Positions 9,949 to 19,006 of a stretch of DNA of 64,000 nucleotides are shown here, piece by piece. Within the stretch, counting starts at the first letter, position 1. Every line of letters begins with the position of its first letter. The position numbers and the translations under genes were made by a program. Source of the DNA: Alkalihalobacterium alkalinitrilicum (GTDB lineage: Bacteria > Bacillota > Bacilli > Bacillales > Bacillaceae_F); assembly GCF_002019605.1 (NCBI RefSeq), contig NZ_KV917368.1:2385574-2449573 (forward strand). Direction: 5' to 3'. The notes under the pieces are model-generated. The model saw nothing but the letters and a program-made list of their open reading frames with translations, searched no databases and had not been told where the DNA came from.

Positions 9949-10599
9949 TTACCCCTGCTTTTCAGCCATGATAGACAATGCATTTAACGCCGCAACAGTA
10001 ACGGGACTTCCTCCTTTACGTCCGATATTTGTAATAAAAGGAATATCCAGCTTTGCTAGCTCTTCTTTTGATTCAGCTGCAGAGACGAAGCCAACTGGCA
10101 TACCAATTACAAGTCCTGGACGCGCTTCACCGTTCTTAACTAAGCGAATCAACTCCAGTAAGGCAGTCGGTGCATTTCCGATGGCAAAAATTCCTCCATC
10201 TGCTTCTTTGATCGCTTTGCGAATAGACACGATTGCACGAGTAGTATTTAACCGTTTCGCTTCTTCAATAACATCTTGGTCAGAAATATAAACTTGAACA
10301 CTACCACCGAATTTTTCAAGACGTGGTTTACTAATTCCGACTTGAACCATTTGAACATCAGCAACGACTTTTTTACCTGAGCGGATCGCTTGAATTCCCG
10401 CTTGAACGGCATCTGGATGAAACACGACACTTCTTCCTAAATCAAAATCAGCAGACGCATGTATGATTCGTTGGACTACTGGATATTGTTCTTCTGTAAA
10501 CGAGTGCTCCCCTAGCTCATCTGTAATCATTTGAAAGCTTAACCCTTCAATCTCTTGTGGTTGTACGGTTAATGGTTTGAATTCTGTTTGAAAATCCAT
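9949..10599 (-). CDS. cbiC: Precorrin-8X methylmutase
   Basis: Moves the C-11 methyl to C-12, giving cobyrinate. The 216-residue protein contains the conserved IIHASADFDLG with the catalytic His, DVQMVQVGISK and GMPVGFVSAAESKEEL. ATG at 10599 sits behind GAGGTGTAAAAA, where GAGGTG overlaps the end of cbiJ. No unusual features. Confidence 0.95.
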   Translation of the reverse strand: MDFQTEFKPLTVQPQEIEGLSFQMITDELGEHSFTEEQYPVVQRIIHASADFDLGRSVVFHPDAVQAGIQAIRSGKKVVADVQMVQVGISKPRLEKFGGSVQVYISDQDVIEEAKRLNTTRAIVSIRKAIKEADGGIFAIGNAPTALLELIRLVKNGEARPGLVIGMPVGFVSAAESKEELAKLDIPFITNIGRKGGSPVTVAALNALSIMAEKQG

Positions 10600-10602
10600 T
10601 TT

Positions 10603-11370
10603 TTACACCTCGAGTTTTTGATTTATTGTTTTTAAAACGTCCTTAAATGATCTACACATCATTCCGTAGTCAATTTTCGGTCGAGTAATCATAATTATTG
10701 GTATGTTTAATTCCCTTGCTGCTTCAACCTTCTCATCGACAGACCCAACTTTTCCACTTTCTTTTGTAATCATGAGTGTTACATCAAATTGTTTGAACAA
10801 CGCGATGTTTAACTCTTTAGAGAAAGGACCTTGGATTGCCACAATATTTTTTTGTTCAACACCTAATTCCTCACATTTTTCCATGTTATCTTTTCGTGGC
10901 AACATTCTAGCGATTAAGCGTATACCCTCGGCATTTAAAAGATGTTTTGTGAAGATTTGTAATGTTTTACTCCCTGTCGTTAACATCACCACACCCTTTT
11001 GTTCTTTTGCGAGGAATGCTGCGTCTTCATAAGATGAAACATACGTAATGAGTTCATCATCTTCTTGATAATTCTCACGTTCATAGCGAACATAAGGAAT
11101 TTGAGCAAGCTGTCCTGCTTCAACTCCATTTTTCGAAGCTTCCTCAGCGAATGGATGCGAAGCATCTACAATCATCTTGATACCTCGCTTTTGAATCAAT
11201 ACTGTCATTTCTTTAGCCGTTAATCTCCCAACGATCGTTTCAATGTTCGCTTTTCGTAATGAAATCGCTGCATTTTCCGTTACAACAGACGCCAACACTT
11301 CATAGCTTGCATCTTTCACTGATATCGCTAACTCTCTAGCATCACTCGTACCTGCTATAAGATAAATCAT
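10603..11370 (-). CDS. cbiJ: Cobalt-precorrin-6A reductase
   Basis: NAD(P)H-dependent reduction of cobalt-precorrin-6A. It is a 255-residue protein with the CbiJ/CobK N-terminus YLIAGTSDARELAISV, a DASHPFAEEASKNG motif and VGSVDEKVEAARELNIPIIMITRP near the C-terminus. The start at 11370 lies 8 bases after cbiX and has AAAGGTAGG upstream. Confidence 0.93.
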   Translation of the reverse strand: MIYLIAGTSDARELAISVKDASYEVLASVVTENAAISLRKANIETIVGRLTAKEMTVLIQKRGIKMIVDASHPFAEEASKNGVEAGQLAQIPYVRYERENYQEDDELITYVSSYEDAAFLAKEQKGVVMLTTGSKTLQIFTKHLLNAEGIRLIARMLPRKDNMEKCEELGVEQKNIVAIQGPFSKELNIALFKQFDVTLMITKESGKVGSVDEKVEAARELNIPIIMITRPKIDYGMMCRSFKDVLKTINQKLEV

Positions 11371-11378
11371 TTCATTAC

Positions 11379-12260
11379 CTACCTTTGTAACTCGTGATCA
11401 TGATGATGGTGGTGTTCATGGTGGTGTTCATGACCGTGGTCGTGATGATGATGATGAACATCCATATGTTCTATCGCATGAAGACGGAAAGAACAAACAT
11501 CACAATTCAATTTCGCTTCCCCAACTAGTGCTTCATTGGCACGCTCAATAAAAATTGTTTTTAATTCAGGGTGGAAGCCAAAAAACTCCGTCATTGCAAA
11601 CTGTAGGTTAGGATGGGCGTTTTGAAAATTTTCAAGCTTTTCAGTCATGCGGTCCATCAAGATCCCCGTAAAGAAGAAGTAAGGGATAATAAAGATCTTT
11701 TTTGCCCCTAACTTAATGGATCGATTAACTCCTTCTTCTACAGTAGGAGATGTTACACCAATAAAAGACAACTCAACATTAACCATATTTACTTTTTCAG
11801 ATAAAAGTCTACCAATCTTATATAGATCACTATTTGCATCAGCATCACTACTACCACGCCCGACTAGTAAGATACCGACATCCTTCTGATCTTGAAAGAA
11901 ACCTACATCCTTCAAACGTGATTGCAAAATATCAAAGACTTTGTCATGAATCCCAATAGGTCTTCCGTAAGTAAATTGGACGTTAGGATACATTTCTTTT
12001 GCCTCATCAATTTCTACAGGAATATGAATTTTTGCATGTCCCGCAGAGAAAAACATCATCGGAACAATTGCCACTTTCGTCGCACCACGTTCGATACAAC
12101 GTTTAATTCCTTCTCGTATTGTTGGATGAGAAAACTCTAAAAAGCATGTCTCAACAATCGGACAGGAGATATCATCTTTCATAGAGTCAACAAATTGTAA
12201 AAGTTGTTCATTCCCTTCTCTTTTTTTCGTACCATGGCCGATAAATAAAATAGCATCCAT
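11379..12260 (-). CDS. cbiX: Sirohydrochlorin cobaltochelatase with C-terminal histidine tail
   Basis: Inserts cobalt into sirohydrochlorin. Two tandem CbiX repeats are visible, ILFIGHGTKKREGNE at the N-terminus and ILLVGRGSSDADANSD in the second half, with metal-binding His residues in each (for example SAGHAKIHIP). The last 25 or so residues form a run of His, Asp and Glu (HHHHHDHGHEHHHEHHHHHDH), a cobalt store or delivery tail known in CbiX of B. megaterium. An open frame reaches 12296, but ATG at 12260 has a strong GAGGAGG site and starts MDAILFIGHG. Its paralogue at 16.7 kb (sirB) lacks the tail and probably inserts iron. Confidence 0.94.
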   Translation of the reverse strand: MDAILFIGHGTKKREGNEQLLQFVDSMKDDISCPIVETCFLEFSHPTIREGIKRCIERGATKVAIVPMMFFSAGHAKIHIPVEIDEAKEMYPNVQFTYGRPIGIHDKVFDILQSRLKDVGFFQDQKDVGILLVGRGSSDADANSDLYKIGRLLSEKVNMVNVELSFIGVTSPTVEEGVNRSIKLGAKKIFIIPYFFFTGILMDRMTEKLENFQNAHPNLQFAMTEFFGFHPELKTIFIERANEALVGEAKLNCDVCSFRLHAIEHMDVHHHHHDHGHEHHHEHHHHHDHELQR

Positions 12261-12295
12261 TTTAATTCCTCCTCTATTTGTTAAACAATCTCTCA

Positions 12296-13909
12296 TTAAT
12301 CACCACAAACCATATCGACTACCACTTGTTCTGGAACTTCTCGATAAGTAAACCCTTCAACATCCTGAACCCGCTTAAAAAATTTATGGAAGCGTTCGTT
12401 CGGTAGTCCACGAGATTTATAATCATTTACAACGCGAACGACTAAATCTACAATTTTATCAGGCGCTACTTCTTCAGCTACTAACTGTCCAACATGAGCA
12501 TTTCTTCCCGTTGTTTTTGCTCCTAAAAAGAGATCAAAACCTTTCTTGCGATAAATGATTCCGATATCATTTGTCGGTGCACCGTAGCATGCCATCCCAC
12601 AGCCATTAAAACCGATATTCATTTGTTTAGGTACGGCCACCCCACCAATTCTTTGCTGAAGTTCCTCGACTTGCGGAATGGAGTCCCCTTTATCACCGTC
12701 ACAAAAATCACAAGCTTTAATATTGACAACATCACCTATTGGAAGCAGTAATAGCCCTACGCTCGATAAACGTTCTGTAATTTTATGAGGAGTAGCTGTT
12801 TTAACCGATACTTTGATGACATGATCAGGTGTATATTCAAGATCAGCCTTTTCACCGACCGTTTCTGCTAATGTCATCATTTGTATTGGCGTTAGCTTTT
12901 TATTAGCAATACCAGGAGAAACTGCAAACTCAAAAATATCTTCTTGTTGAAATAAGTCACTTTGGCTCGTTGTCTTTTCTGAAGTTCTCGTTTCAATGTT
13001 TAACTTTTGTAATGCTTCTTCAGCTAACATACGAGGATTGAGCAGTCTGTCAGTCACTGTTTTCTCTTCTTCGACTCCTCCGTGTAGCGCCCAAGGCTCT
13101 GCTTTTTCTTTTAACCGTTCATGAGGTTTAAGCTGTTGTTCACTTTCACTTAGCGTGTATTTTCGTTGATATCCTCTAGGCGTAATCATCTTTCCGTCAT
13201 ATATGAACGTAGAATTGTTTCCAATAATGACGGTCGTTAACATTCCAATTTCGTGATCAAGCATATGCGCTAAATCGGTAATAACGATATGTTCTCTTTC
13301 TCGATAGGCACTTTTCACTAATCCAACAGGTGTGTTAGGAGAACGATAGTTTAAAAGAATTTTTTGCGTTTCAACAATTTGTTTTGTTCTTTTTCCACTG
13401 CGTGGATTATATAAGGCAATGACAAAATCTGCTTGAGCAGCAGCATCAACACGCTTTTTTATTAAATCCCAAGGTGTTAAATGGTCACTCAAACTAATTG
13501 TACAAGCATCATGCATGATTGGTGCACCGAGTAATGACCCGCACGAATTAATTGCTGAAATACCTGGAATAATTTCCACTTCAACTCCTGACTCTTCTCG
13601 CCATTCTTTTTCAATTAACACTTCATAAACAAGTCCAGCCATTCCATACACACCAGAATCTCCACTAGAAATCACCGCAACCGTTTTACCTAGTTCCGCT
13701 TGTCGAACTGCTTCTTGTGCCCTGCTCACTTCTTCTGTCATTCCTGTTCGAACAATTTCTTGATCCGTTATTAACGGTCGAATTAAGTCAACGTATGTAC
13801 TGTATCCGATGATCGAATCAGATTCTAAAATTGCTTCTTTTGCTCGGAAGGTCATATGTTGTTCACTTCCAGGACCAAATCCTATTATTAGTAATTTACC
13901 TCGTTGCAT
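12296..13909 (-). CDS. cbiH: Cobalt-factor-III C17-methyltransferase with Fe-S domain (CbiH60 type)
   Basis: The N-terminal 240 residues are a CbiH methyltransferase (LLIIGFGPGSEQHMTFRA, AVISSGDSGVYGMAGL, EIIPGISAINSCGSLLGAP) that methylates C-17 and contracts the ring. The C-terminal part (about 310-525) resembles a nitrite/sulfite reductase half: ACDFCDGDKGD and FNGCGMACYGAP supply four Cys for a 4Fe-4S cluster. This layout matches CbiH60 of B. megaterium, which is characterised. The ATG at 13909 has AAGGAG nine bases upstream; the ATG at 13918 would sit directly on that site, so I rejected it. cbiX begins just downstream. Confidence 0.93.
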   Translation of the reverse strand: MQRGKLLIIGFGPGSEQHMTFRAKEAILESDSIIGYSTYVDLIRPLITDQEIVRTGMTEEVSRAQEAVRQAELGKTVAVISSGDSGVYGMAGLVYEVLIEKEWREESGVEVEIIPGISAINSCGSLLGAPIMHDACTISLSDHLTPWDLIKKRVDAAAQADFVIALYNPRSGKRTKQIVETQKILLNYRSPNTPVGLVKSAYREREHIVITDLAHMLDHEIGMLTTVIIGNNSTFIYDGKMITPRGYQRKYTLSESEQQLKPHERLKEKAEPWALHGGVEEEKTVTDRLLNPRMLAEEALQKLNIETRTSEKTTSQSDLFQQEDIFEFAVSPGIANKKLTPIQMMTLAETVGEKADLEYTPDHVIKVSVKTATPHKITERLSSVGLLLLPIGDVVNIKACDFCDGDKGDSIPQVEELQQRIGGVAVPKQMNIGFNGCGMACYGAPTNDIGIIYRKKGFDLFLGAKTTGRNAHVGQLVAEEVAPDKIVDLVVRVVNDYKSRGLPNERFHKFFKRVQDVEGFTYREVPEQVVVDMVCGD

Positions 13910-13939
13910 TTTTACCATCTCCTTCTTTATGCCTCTACT

Positions 13940-14551
13940 CTAAGTGAGGATTAATAAAGCAACACCGAAACCAATACTTAAAGCGCCAATACCATATAAA
14001 ATCATCTGTTGAAGTTTCGCCGTTTTCGCCACTCGAAATGGAAAACTCAATATCATCGCAATGATAAACATTCCAAAAATCGACCCGATACCGAATAAAA
14101 GTAAGAACAGTACTCCTTGTCCAATATGCGTTACTTGACTAACCATTAAAATCGTTAACGCTGCACTCCCTGCTAAACCATGAACTAAACCCACTACAAA
14201 AGAGCGAAAATTGTATTGTTGCAATGAAATTTCTTTCGTTGCTGCGGTTTCAGATTTTGCATCTAATACTGTTCTGATCCCTAAATAAATAAGGATGACG
14301 GCAACGATCCATTCAAAATACTGATCGAGTTGCGCTGGAATACCTAACCCAAATAAAAGTACGATAGCTCCAATTAATAAAATAGTGAACGTATGACCTA
14401 ACCCCCAAAAAACTCCTGTAATCCCTGCTTTTAATGGATTTTTTGTACGAGTTGCAATTGTCGAAACCGCGACAACATGGTCTGCATCAAGTGAATGCCT
14501 TAAACCAATAAGTAAACCTGTTCCTAATATGGACCATAATCCAGCTTCCAT
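13940..14551 (-). CDS. cbiW: NiCoT/UreH-like cobalt (or nickel) permease
   Basis: First gene of the cobalamin operon, probably supplying cobalt. It is a membrane protein of about 203 residues with six hydrophobic segments and the metal motif LRHSLDADHVVAVSTIATR near the N-terminus, plus GLGHTFTI and VHGLAGSAAL, features of HoxN/NiCoT and UreH-like permeases. The equivalent position in the B. megaterium operon is held by cbiW, so the symbol is by position and similarity. An open frame starts upstream at 14602, but its first codons lie in the terminator stem. ATG at 14551 has AAAGGAG eight bases before it. Confidence 0.8.
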   Translation of the reverse strand: MEAGLWSILGTGLLIGLRHSLDADHVVAVSTIATRTKNPLKAGITGVFWGLGHTFTILLIGAIVLLFGLGIPAQLDQYFEWIVAVILIYLGIRTVLDAKSETAATKEISLQQYNFRSFVVGLVHGLAGSAALTILMVSQVTHIGQGVLFLLLFGIGSIFGMFIIAMILSFPFRVAKTAKLQQMILYGIGALSIGFGVALLILT

Positions 14552-14580
14552 CTTCATGTCTCCTTTGATATTTTTCACAA

Positions 14581-14622
14581 ATAAAAAAGCACCCCTAACC
14601 ATAGTAGATGGTTAGAGATGCT
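14581..14622 (-). terminator. Riboswitch-linked intrinsic terminator
   Basis: A 15-bp stem (with G-U pairs) and a 5-base loop, followed on the minus strand by a run of six T. It lies between the cobalamin riboswitch and the ribosome site of cbiW, so it is the likely expression platform for transcription attenuation of the whole operon. Confidence 0.85.
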
Positions 14623-14726
14623 TATATTTTCACGTAAATAAATATCCAACATGGTTGAATACTAGCAGAAAATCCGCTCTCTAACACCTCCCTATCTCCC
14701 GTAGGTCAAACAGTGTTGTTAGAAAA

Positions 14727-14940
14727 GGCAGGTCTCCTGGCTTATGGTTATCGTACACTATTCCTTCCCATTCATATTGAACAGTGGATTAATAGAGTAC
14801 AACCAAATTACAGTGGCGGGACCGCGTCGGACTTTCACCGAACTTCCCTATAAAAGAATTACCATCATTTAAAAAGTCAGCTACGTTCGCTTCCTTTTTC
14901 ATACCATTTAGGTAATATCTTTACCCTTTCCCAACATATG
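14727..14940 (-). ncRNA. Cobalamin (B12) riboswitch
   Basis: The minus strand contains the conserved core GGTGAAAGTCCGACGCGG, the B12 box CCGCCACTG and the 3' closing stem AAGCCAGGAGACCTGCC, in the order and spacing of adenosylcobalamin riboswitches. A TTGACA -35 element is at 14979-14984. The element leads directly to the terminator at 14581-14622 and the cbiW-to-cobA operon, which B12 would switch off. Confidence 0.93.
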
Positions 14941-15018
14941 TGATTGTCATTAATAGGTTAATAGAAAACTTAAATGTTTGTCAATCTATTTTTTTATTTA
15001 ACTAAATTTGTCGATCTC

Positions 15019-16020
15019 TTACAAAGCGCATTCTTCAATTTCAAAGCCTAGGTCTTCAATGATATTATGATCTTCTGTTACGGCTTGACCTTTCGTTGTT
15101 AAATAATCGCCAACGAATATGGAATTGGCCGCATATAACGCTAATGGTTGTAAGGTACGTAAATTCACTTCTCTTCCTCCAGACACACGAATTTCTTTTG
15201 AAGGATTAATAAAGCGCATTAAAGCCAAGACTTTTAATGATTTCATCGGTTCAGTACGTTTATAGTTTTCTAACGGTGTTCCTGGAATTGCATGTAAGAA
15301 ATTCACTGGTATCGAATCAGCATCAATTTCTCTTAGAGAATAAGCAATTTCTACAATTTGCTCATCCGTTTCTCCCATTCCGATAATACAGCCAGAACAA
15401 GGTGACATACCTGCAGCCTTCACTTCTTCGACCGTATTTACTCGATCATCATACGTATGAGTGGAAGTAATATTGGCATGATTGTCTTTGTGAGTATTTA
15501 AGTTATGATTATAACGATGTACGCCTGCCTCTTTCAGTTTTTTTGCTTTTTCATCACTTAAAATGCCTAAGCATGCACAAATTTTTAATGGCATCGTTGA
15601 AGTAATCTCACTAACTGCATCAATTACTTGGTCAACTTCTTTATCTGTGGGACCTCGTCCGCTAGCAACAATGCAGTATGTACCCGCTTTCCGATTCATC
15701 GCTTCTTTCGCACCTGCAATTAGAGTTTCTTTATCTAAGAGCGAATACTTTTCTACTGGAGCCGATGATACAATAGACTGTGAGCAATAGCCACAATCTT
15801 CTGGACACAATCCACTTTTTGCATTAAAAATCATATTCAGTTTCACTTTTTTACCATAATAGTGCTTTCGAACACGAAATGCAGCTTGCATAATTGGTAA
15901 AACTTCATCATCATCTGCTTGAAGAATACTTACCCCTTCCTCAATTGTTAATAATTCTCCGTTTAATGCTTTTTCTGCATACTGTTCCCAAATGCTATTT
16001 TTCGATGTTAATGTAGTCAT
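15019..16020 (-). CDS. bioB: Biotin synthase
   Basis: Radical-SAM enzyme that inserts sulfur into dethiobiotin. The radical-SAM cluster motif is CPEDCGYC. Conserved family stretches follow: YCIVASGRGPT, ICACLGIL, RYNHNLNT, CSGCIIGMGE, FLHAIPGTPLE and RVSGGREVNLR with the auxiliary-cluster Arg. The ATG at 16020 gives 333 residues. A TTG three codons upstream is in frame, but the purine-rich GGAGG overlaps it, so ATG is preferred. It is monocistronic here; other bio genes are not in the window. A BirA-type operator precedes it. Confidence 0.96.
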   Translation of the reverse strand: MTTLTSKNSIWEQYAEKALNGELLTIEEGVSILQADDDEVLPIMQAAFRVRKHYYGKKVKLNMIFNAKSGLCPEDCGYCSQSIVSSAPVEKYSLLDKETLIAGAKEAMNRKAGTYCIVASGRGPTDKEVDQVIDAVSEITSTMPLKICACLGILSDEKAKKLKEAGVHRYNHNLNTHKDNHANITSTHTYDDRVNTVEEVKAAGMSPCSGCIIGMGETDEQIVEIAYSLREIDADSIPVNFLHAIPGTPLENYKRTEPMKSLKVLALMRFINPSKEIRVSGGREVNLRTLQPLALYAANSIFVGDYLTTKGQAVTEDHNIIEDLGFEIEECAL

Positions 16021-16033
16021 TTCCTCCAACCTT

Positions 16034-16065
16034 TCGTTAACTATATTTTTATTTAAGTTAACATT
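16034..16065 (-). promoter_or_regulatory. BirA operator upstream of bioB
   Basis: Two GTTAAC half-sites at 16036-16041 and 16057-16062 are separated by 15 bases, in the flanking context ATGTTAAC...GTTAACGA on the minus strand. This matches the Bacillus BirA arrangement (TTGTTAAC-N15-GTTAACAA). It lies 16-45 bases before the bioB start, as needed for biotin-dependent repression. Confidence 0.75.
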
Positions 16066-16144
16066 AATTCAAGAAATTGACAAGATTTATTTACCATTTA
16101 ATAGAATCAAAAAAAAGAAATAGCTTAAAAACTATCTCTTTTCC

Positions 16145-16762
16145 TCAACTCATATAGTATTTCATTCGCTCAGAAAACCATTGTTCTCTCATAGGGTTAT
16201 TGATAATCTCATCACCAACTAATTCCTTCAAAAATTGTTGACATTTTGTTTTATCACTTATACTTTCTAGTATGCTTTTTCTTGCATGATATAAAAATTC
16301 AACATACTCCTCATATTCTTGTCCGTATTTTTCACTTAATTGGTTGACAATAGTTTTAGCTAGAATTGGACTTGCTCCATCGGTTGAAACTGAGATCGAA
16401 AGTTTTCCTCTATGAAAAGTAGATACCATATGAAAATCACTCAAACTAGGTTGGTCTACAACATTTATCAATTGGTACGGTTTTCTGTCTTTATGAATCG
16501 TTAAATTCACCAATGGATCATTCGTAGCCGCGATAATCAGAAACGCTTCTTCTAAAAATTTTTTATGATAATCAGAAGGTACCCACCGTATCGAATGATT
16601 ATGAACAAAGTCCATCATCTCTTTACTTATTTGAGATGAAATGACCTTTATTTGAGCATTATAACTTAATATCTTCCTAGCTTTTCGCGTTGCAATTTTA
16701 CCACCACCAATAATAACAACTTGTTTTCCTTTTAAATTGATATTAATTGGCATTAAACTCAT
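16145..16762 (-). CDS. sirC: Precorrin-2 dehydrogenase (siroheme biosynthesis)
   Basis: NAD-dependent oxidation of precorrin-2 to sirohydrochlorin. It has a Rossmann motif VVIIGGGKIATRKA at the N-terminus, then LIIAATNDPLVN, NVVDQPSLSDFHMVS and ISVSTDGASPILAKTI, all typical of the CysG-N/Met8/YlnF family. At 205 residues it lacks a chelatase-methylase extension. ATG at 16762 has GGAAGG eight bases before it and overlaps sirB by 20 bases. It is the last gene of the siroheme operon (ylnF equivalent). Confidence 0.92.
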   Translation of the reverse strand: MSLMPININLKGKQVVIIGGGKIATRKARKILSYNAQIKVISSQISKEMMDFVHNHSIRWVPSDYHKKFLEEAFLIIAATNDPLVNLTIHKDRKPYQLINVVDQPSLSDFHMVSTFHRGKLSISVSTDGASPILAKTIVNQLSEKYGQEYEEYVEFLYHARKSILESISDKTKCQQFLKELVGDEIINNPMREQWFSERMKYYMS

Positions 16763-17516
16763 GATATTGTCCTTCCATTAGAGCTAAAGTTTTTGAACGA
16801 ATAACATCTTGTACTTGTTCATGATAACCGAGAAAATTACATAAATGAATTGGTTTTGTATGTGTTTGTTGCAACTCTTTGATCTTCCGGCCCATCGTTT
16901 TCATTAATACACCCGTAAATAATAAATAAGGAAGAACATAAATTACCTCATGATCTTCAGTTAACATTTGATTTAAACCTTCTTCAAAAGTTGGGGTCGT
17001 AGCCGCTAAATAACATGTCTTAACTTCTTTTAATCCTAATTTGACTTTTAATCTATATGCAATTTCTTCAAAATCTGCCTTTGCTTCCTTGTCACTACTT
17101 CCTCTTCCGACCAGTAGAACAGAAACATTTTTTTTCCCAATTTCATTTTTCCATAATCCTTTTTCATTAAGGCGATCAAATACGATATCGACCATCCGGT
17201 TATCTACCCCAATTGGTGATCCATATATAAACTGGACTTCTGGATACTTTTCCTTTGCTTTTTCTATTTCTTTAGGAATATCCTTTTTCGCGTGCCCTGC
17301 TTCTAGCAATAATACGGGCTGAACAAAGATTTTTGTAGCCCCTTGATCGCTACAACGTTGAATACCTTCTAATATTGTCGGTTGGGTTAATTCAATAAAA
17401 GCCACCTCTTGAATTGGAAGAGGGAGTTTTGCCATCACTCTATTAATAAAAGATAAAAATTGTTTATTACCTGCTTGAACTCTTGAGCCATGTCCAATAA
17501 ATAGTACTGCCTCCAA
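16743..17516 (-). CDS. sirB: Sirohydrochlorin ferrochelatase
   Basis: Inserts iron into sirohydrochlorin to give siroheme. It has two CbiX-type repeats: LFIGHGSRVQAGNKQ with LLEAGHAKKDIP, then LLVGRGSSDKEAKAD. It is 257 residues and lacks the His tail of cbiX at 11.4 kb. The start is TTG at 17516, with AGGAGG five bases upstream; there is no better ATG. It is the middle gene of the siroheme operon (ylnE equivalent). Assignment to iron rather than cobalt is inferred from operon context. Confidence 0.9.
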   Translation of the reverse strand: MEAVLFIGHGSRVQAGNKQFLSFINRVMAKLPLPIQEVAFIELTQPTILEGIQRCSDQGATKIFVQPVLLLEAGHAKKDIPKEIEKAKEKYPEVQFIYGSPIGVDNRMVDIVFDRLNEKGLWKNEIGKKNVSVLLVGRGSSDKEAKADFEEIAYRLKVKLGLKEVKTCYLAATTPTFEEGLNQMLTEDHEVIYVLPYLLFTGVLMKTMGRKIKELQQTHTKPIHLCNFLGYHEQVQDVIRSKTLALMEGQYHEFNAN

Positions 17517-17533
17517 ATGATCCTCCTCCTCTT

Positions 17534-19006
17534 CTAGCTTTCAATCAGAGATGATTGTGTAATAAAATACTTAATTAAAGCCTCTTGACTTGGTTCTTCT
17601 AAAACATGATCAACCGAAAAGCCAGCACTCGTTGCTGCTTGAGCAGATTTTGATCCAAAACAGATTACATTTAATTTTAGTAGATCTTTTACATGTTGTG
17701 GAGAAACTTGTGCTGCACCGTTTTGTAACTCTACTACCGATTTTGCACTTGGAAAGACAATTGTTGATAAAAGATGGTCTACCATTAATCGTTGGAATAC
17801 AACTTGTGAAGTATTTGTGATGTTCGTCTCATGTGTAGCGAATGTATCGCCCTCATCATACTTTGCCACTGATTGTTTCTCTCCCACGATTAATTGAAAA
17901 GGTCCAATTTCAAATTCACTAACCTTTTCTGCAATACACCCAAATTTTTGAAGCTGTTTTAATGATTTTTCAGATAGCACTATAAATCTTGCTTGTATAG
18001 ATCGGATATCAAGTTGTTGTATATTTAGCCATTCAAAAAAATAACGAATACTATCAGGCGATGTAAAGCCAATTGTATTATAACGACTAATTTTTTCATT
18101 CAATTTTTCATTCTGATTAAACTGAAAAAGTGAAGTATCTTTAAAAAGAGGATAACTAAAAACATCTGCTCCTAAATCACGAATACGTTCTTCCATTGAA
18201 CTTTGTTCAGAACTTGTTCTTGCTAATAATATTTGTCTACCCACTAATGGCTTATCCTCAAACCATTTGATCTTCTCTCGCAATGAGACAATATCACCAA
18301 CTAAAGTAATGGCAGGATTTTCAAAGGCAGTTCTTTTTACTTCATGAGCTATCGTTTCTAACGTTCCTTTTAACGTTTTTTGTCTACCGTATGTTCCCCA
18401 CTGAATTAAAATAACAGGCGTTTGCGGTGAACGACCATGTTTCATCAACTGAGTAGAAATATGAGTAATATTACCTACTCCCATATAAAATGCAATGGTA
18501 TCTATCCCTTTAGCAAGAGAACTCCAATTAATTAACGGTTCTCCTATTACTGACTTATCATGACCTGTTACTACTGCAAAATTCCCACCAAATTCACGGT
18601 GGGTCACTGGAATACCAGCATAGCTCGCAGCAGCAATACTCGACGTAACTCCAGGAACAATTTCAAAAGGAACTCCCGCTTGAGCTAGACTTTCAGCTTC
18701 TTCACCTACACGACCGAAAACGCTTGGATCTCCACCTTTTAATCTAACTACTATTTTTCCAGCTTGTCCTTTGTCCACAAGTGTTTCATTAATCTTCTCT
18801 TGTCGCATAATATGACGATTCGGAAGCTTTCCTGCGTAGATCAATTCAACATTCGGTTTAGCGTATTGAAGAAGTTTTGGATTAACTAAACGATCATAAA
18901 CAATGACATCCGCTTCTTCAATTTTCCTCTTTGCTTTGATTGTAATTAAGCCCTCGTCGCCTGGTCCAGCACCTACCAAATAGACTTTTCCATTTTGCAT
19001 TTTCAT
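17534..19006 (-). CDS. SUMT-uroporphyrinogen-III synthase fusion (CobA-HemD)
   Basis: The N-terminal domain (about 1-245) is a SUMT with YLVGAGPGDEGLITIKA, VVRLKGGDPSVFGRVGEEAE and EIVPGVTSSIAAASYAGIP. The C-terminal domain (about 255-490) resembles HemD: RQILLARTSSEQ, IGFTSPDSIRYFFEWL and VICFGSKSAQAATSAGF. It would both cyclise hydroxymethylbilane and methylate uroporphyrinogen III. Fusions of this kind are common in Firmicutes siroheme operons. ATG at 19006 follows GGGG by eight bases. Whether the HemD half is active cannot be judged from sequence alone. Confidence 0.9.
   Translation of the reverse strand: MKMQNGKVYLVGAGPGDEGLITIKAKRKIEEADVIVYDRLVNPKLLQYAKPNVELIYAGKLPNRHIMRQEKINETLVDKGQAGKIVVRLKGGDPSVFGRVGEEAESLAQAGVPFEIVPGVTSSIAAASYAGIPVTHREFGGNFAVVTGHDKSVIGEPLINWSSLAKGIDTIAFYMGVGNITHISTQLMKHGRSPQTPVILIQWGTYGRQKTLKGTLETIAHEVKRTAFENPAITLVGDIVSLREKIKWFEDKPLVGRQILLARTSSEQSSMEERIRDLGADVFSYPLFKDTSLFQFNQNEKLNEKISRYNTIGFTSPDSIRYFFEWLNIQQLDIRSIQARFIVLSEKSLKQLQKFGCIAEKVSEFEIGPFQLIVGEKQSVAKYDEGDTFATHETNITNTSQVVFQRLMVDHLLSTIVFPSAKSVVELQNGAAQVSPQHVKDLLKLNVICFGSKSAQAATSAGFSVDHVLEEPSQEALIKYFITQSSLIES

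Noticed and set aside
9869-10291. Open frame of 140 residues on the plus strand
   Set aside because: Antisense to cbiC and cbiD, both well supported; no ribosome site.
14552-14602. N-terminal extension of the cbiW-like gene from ATG at 14602
   Set aside because: Those codons lie inside the riboswitch terminator stem; a good ribosome site supports 14551.
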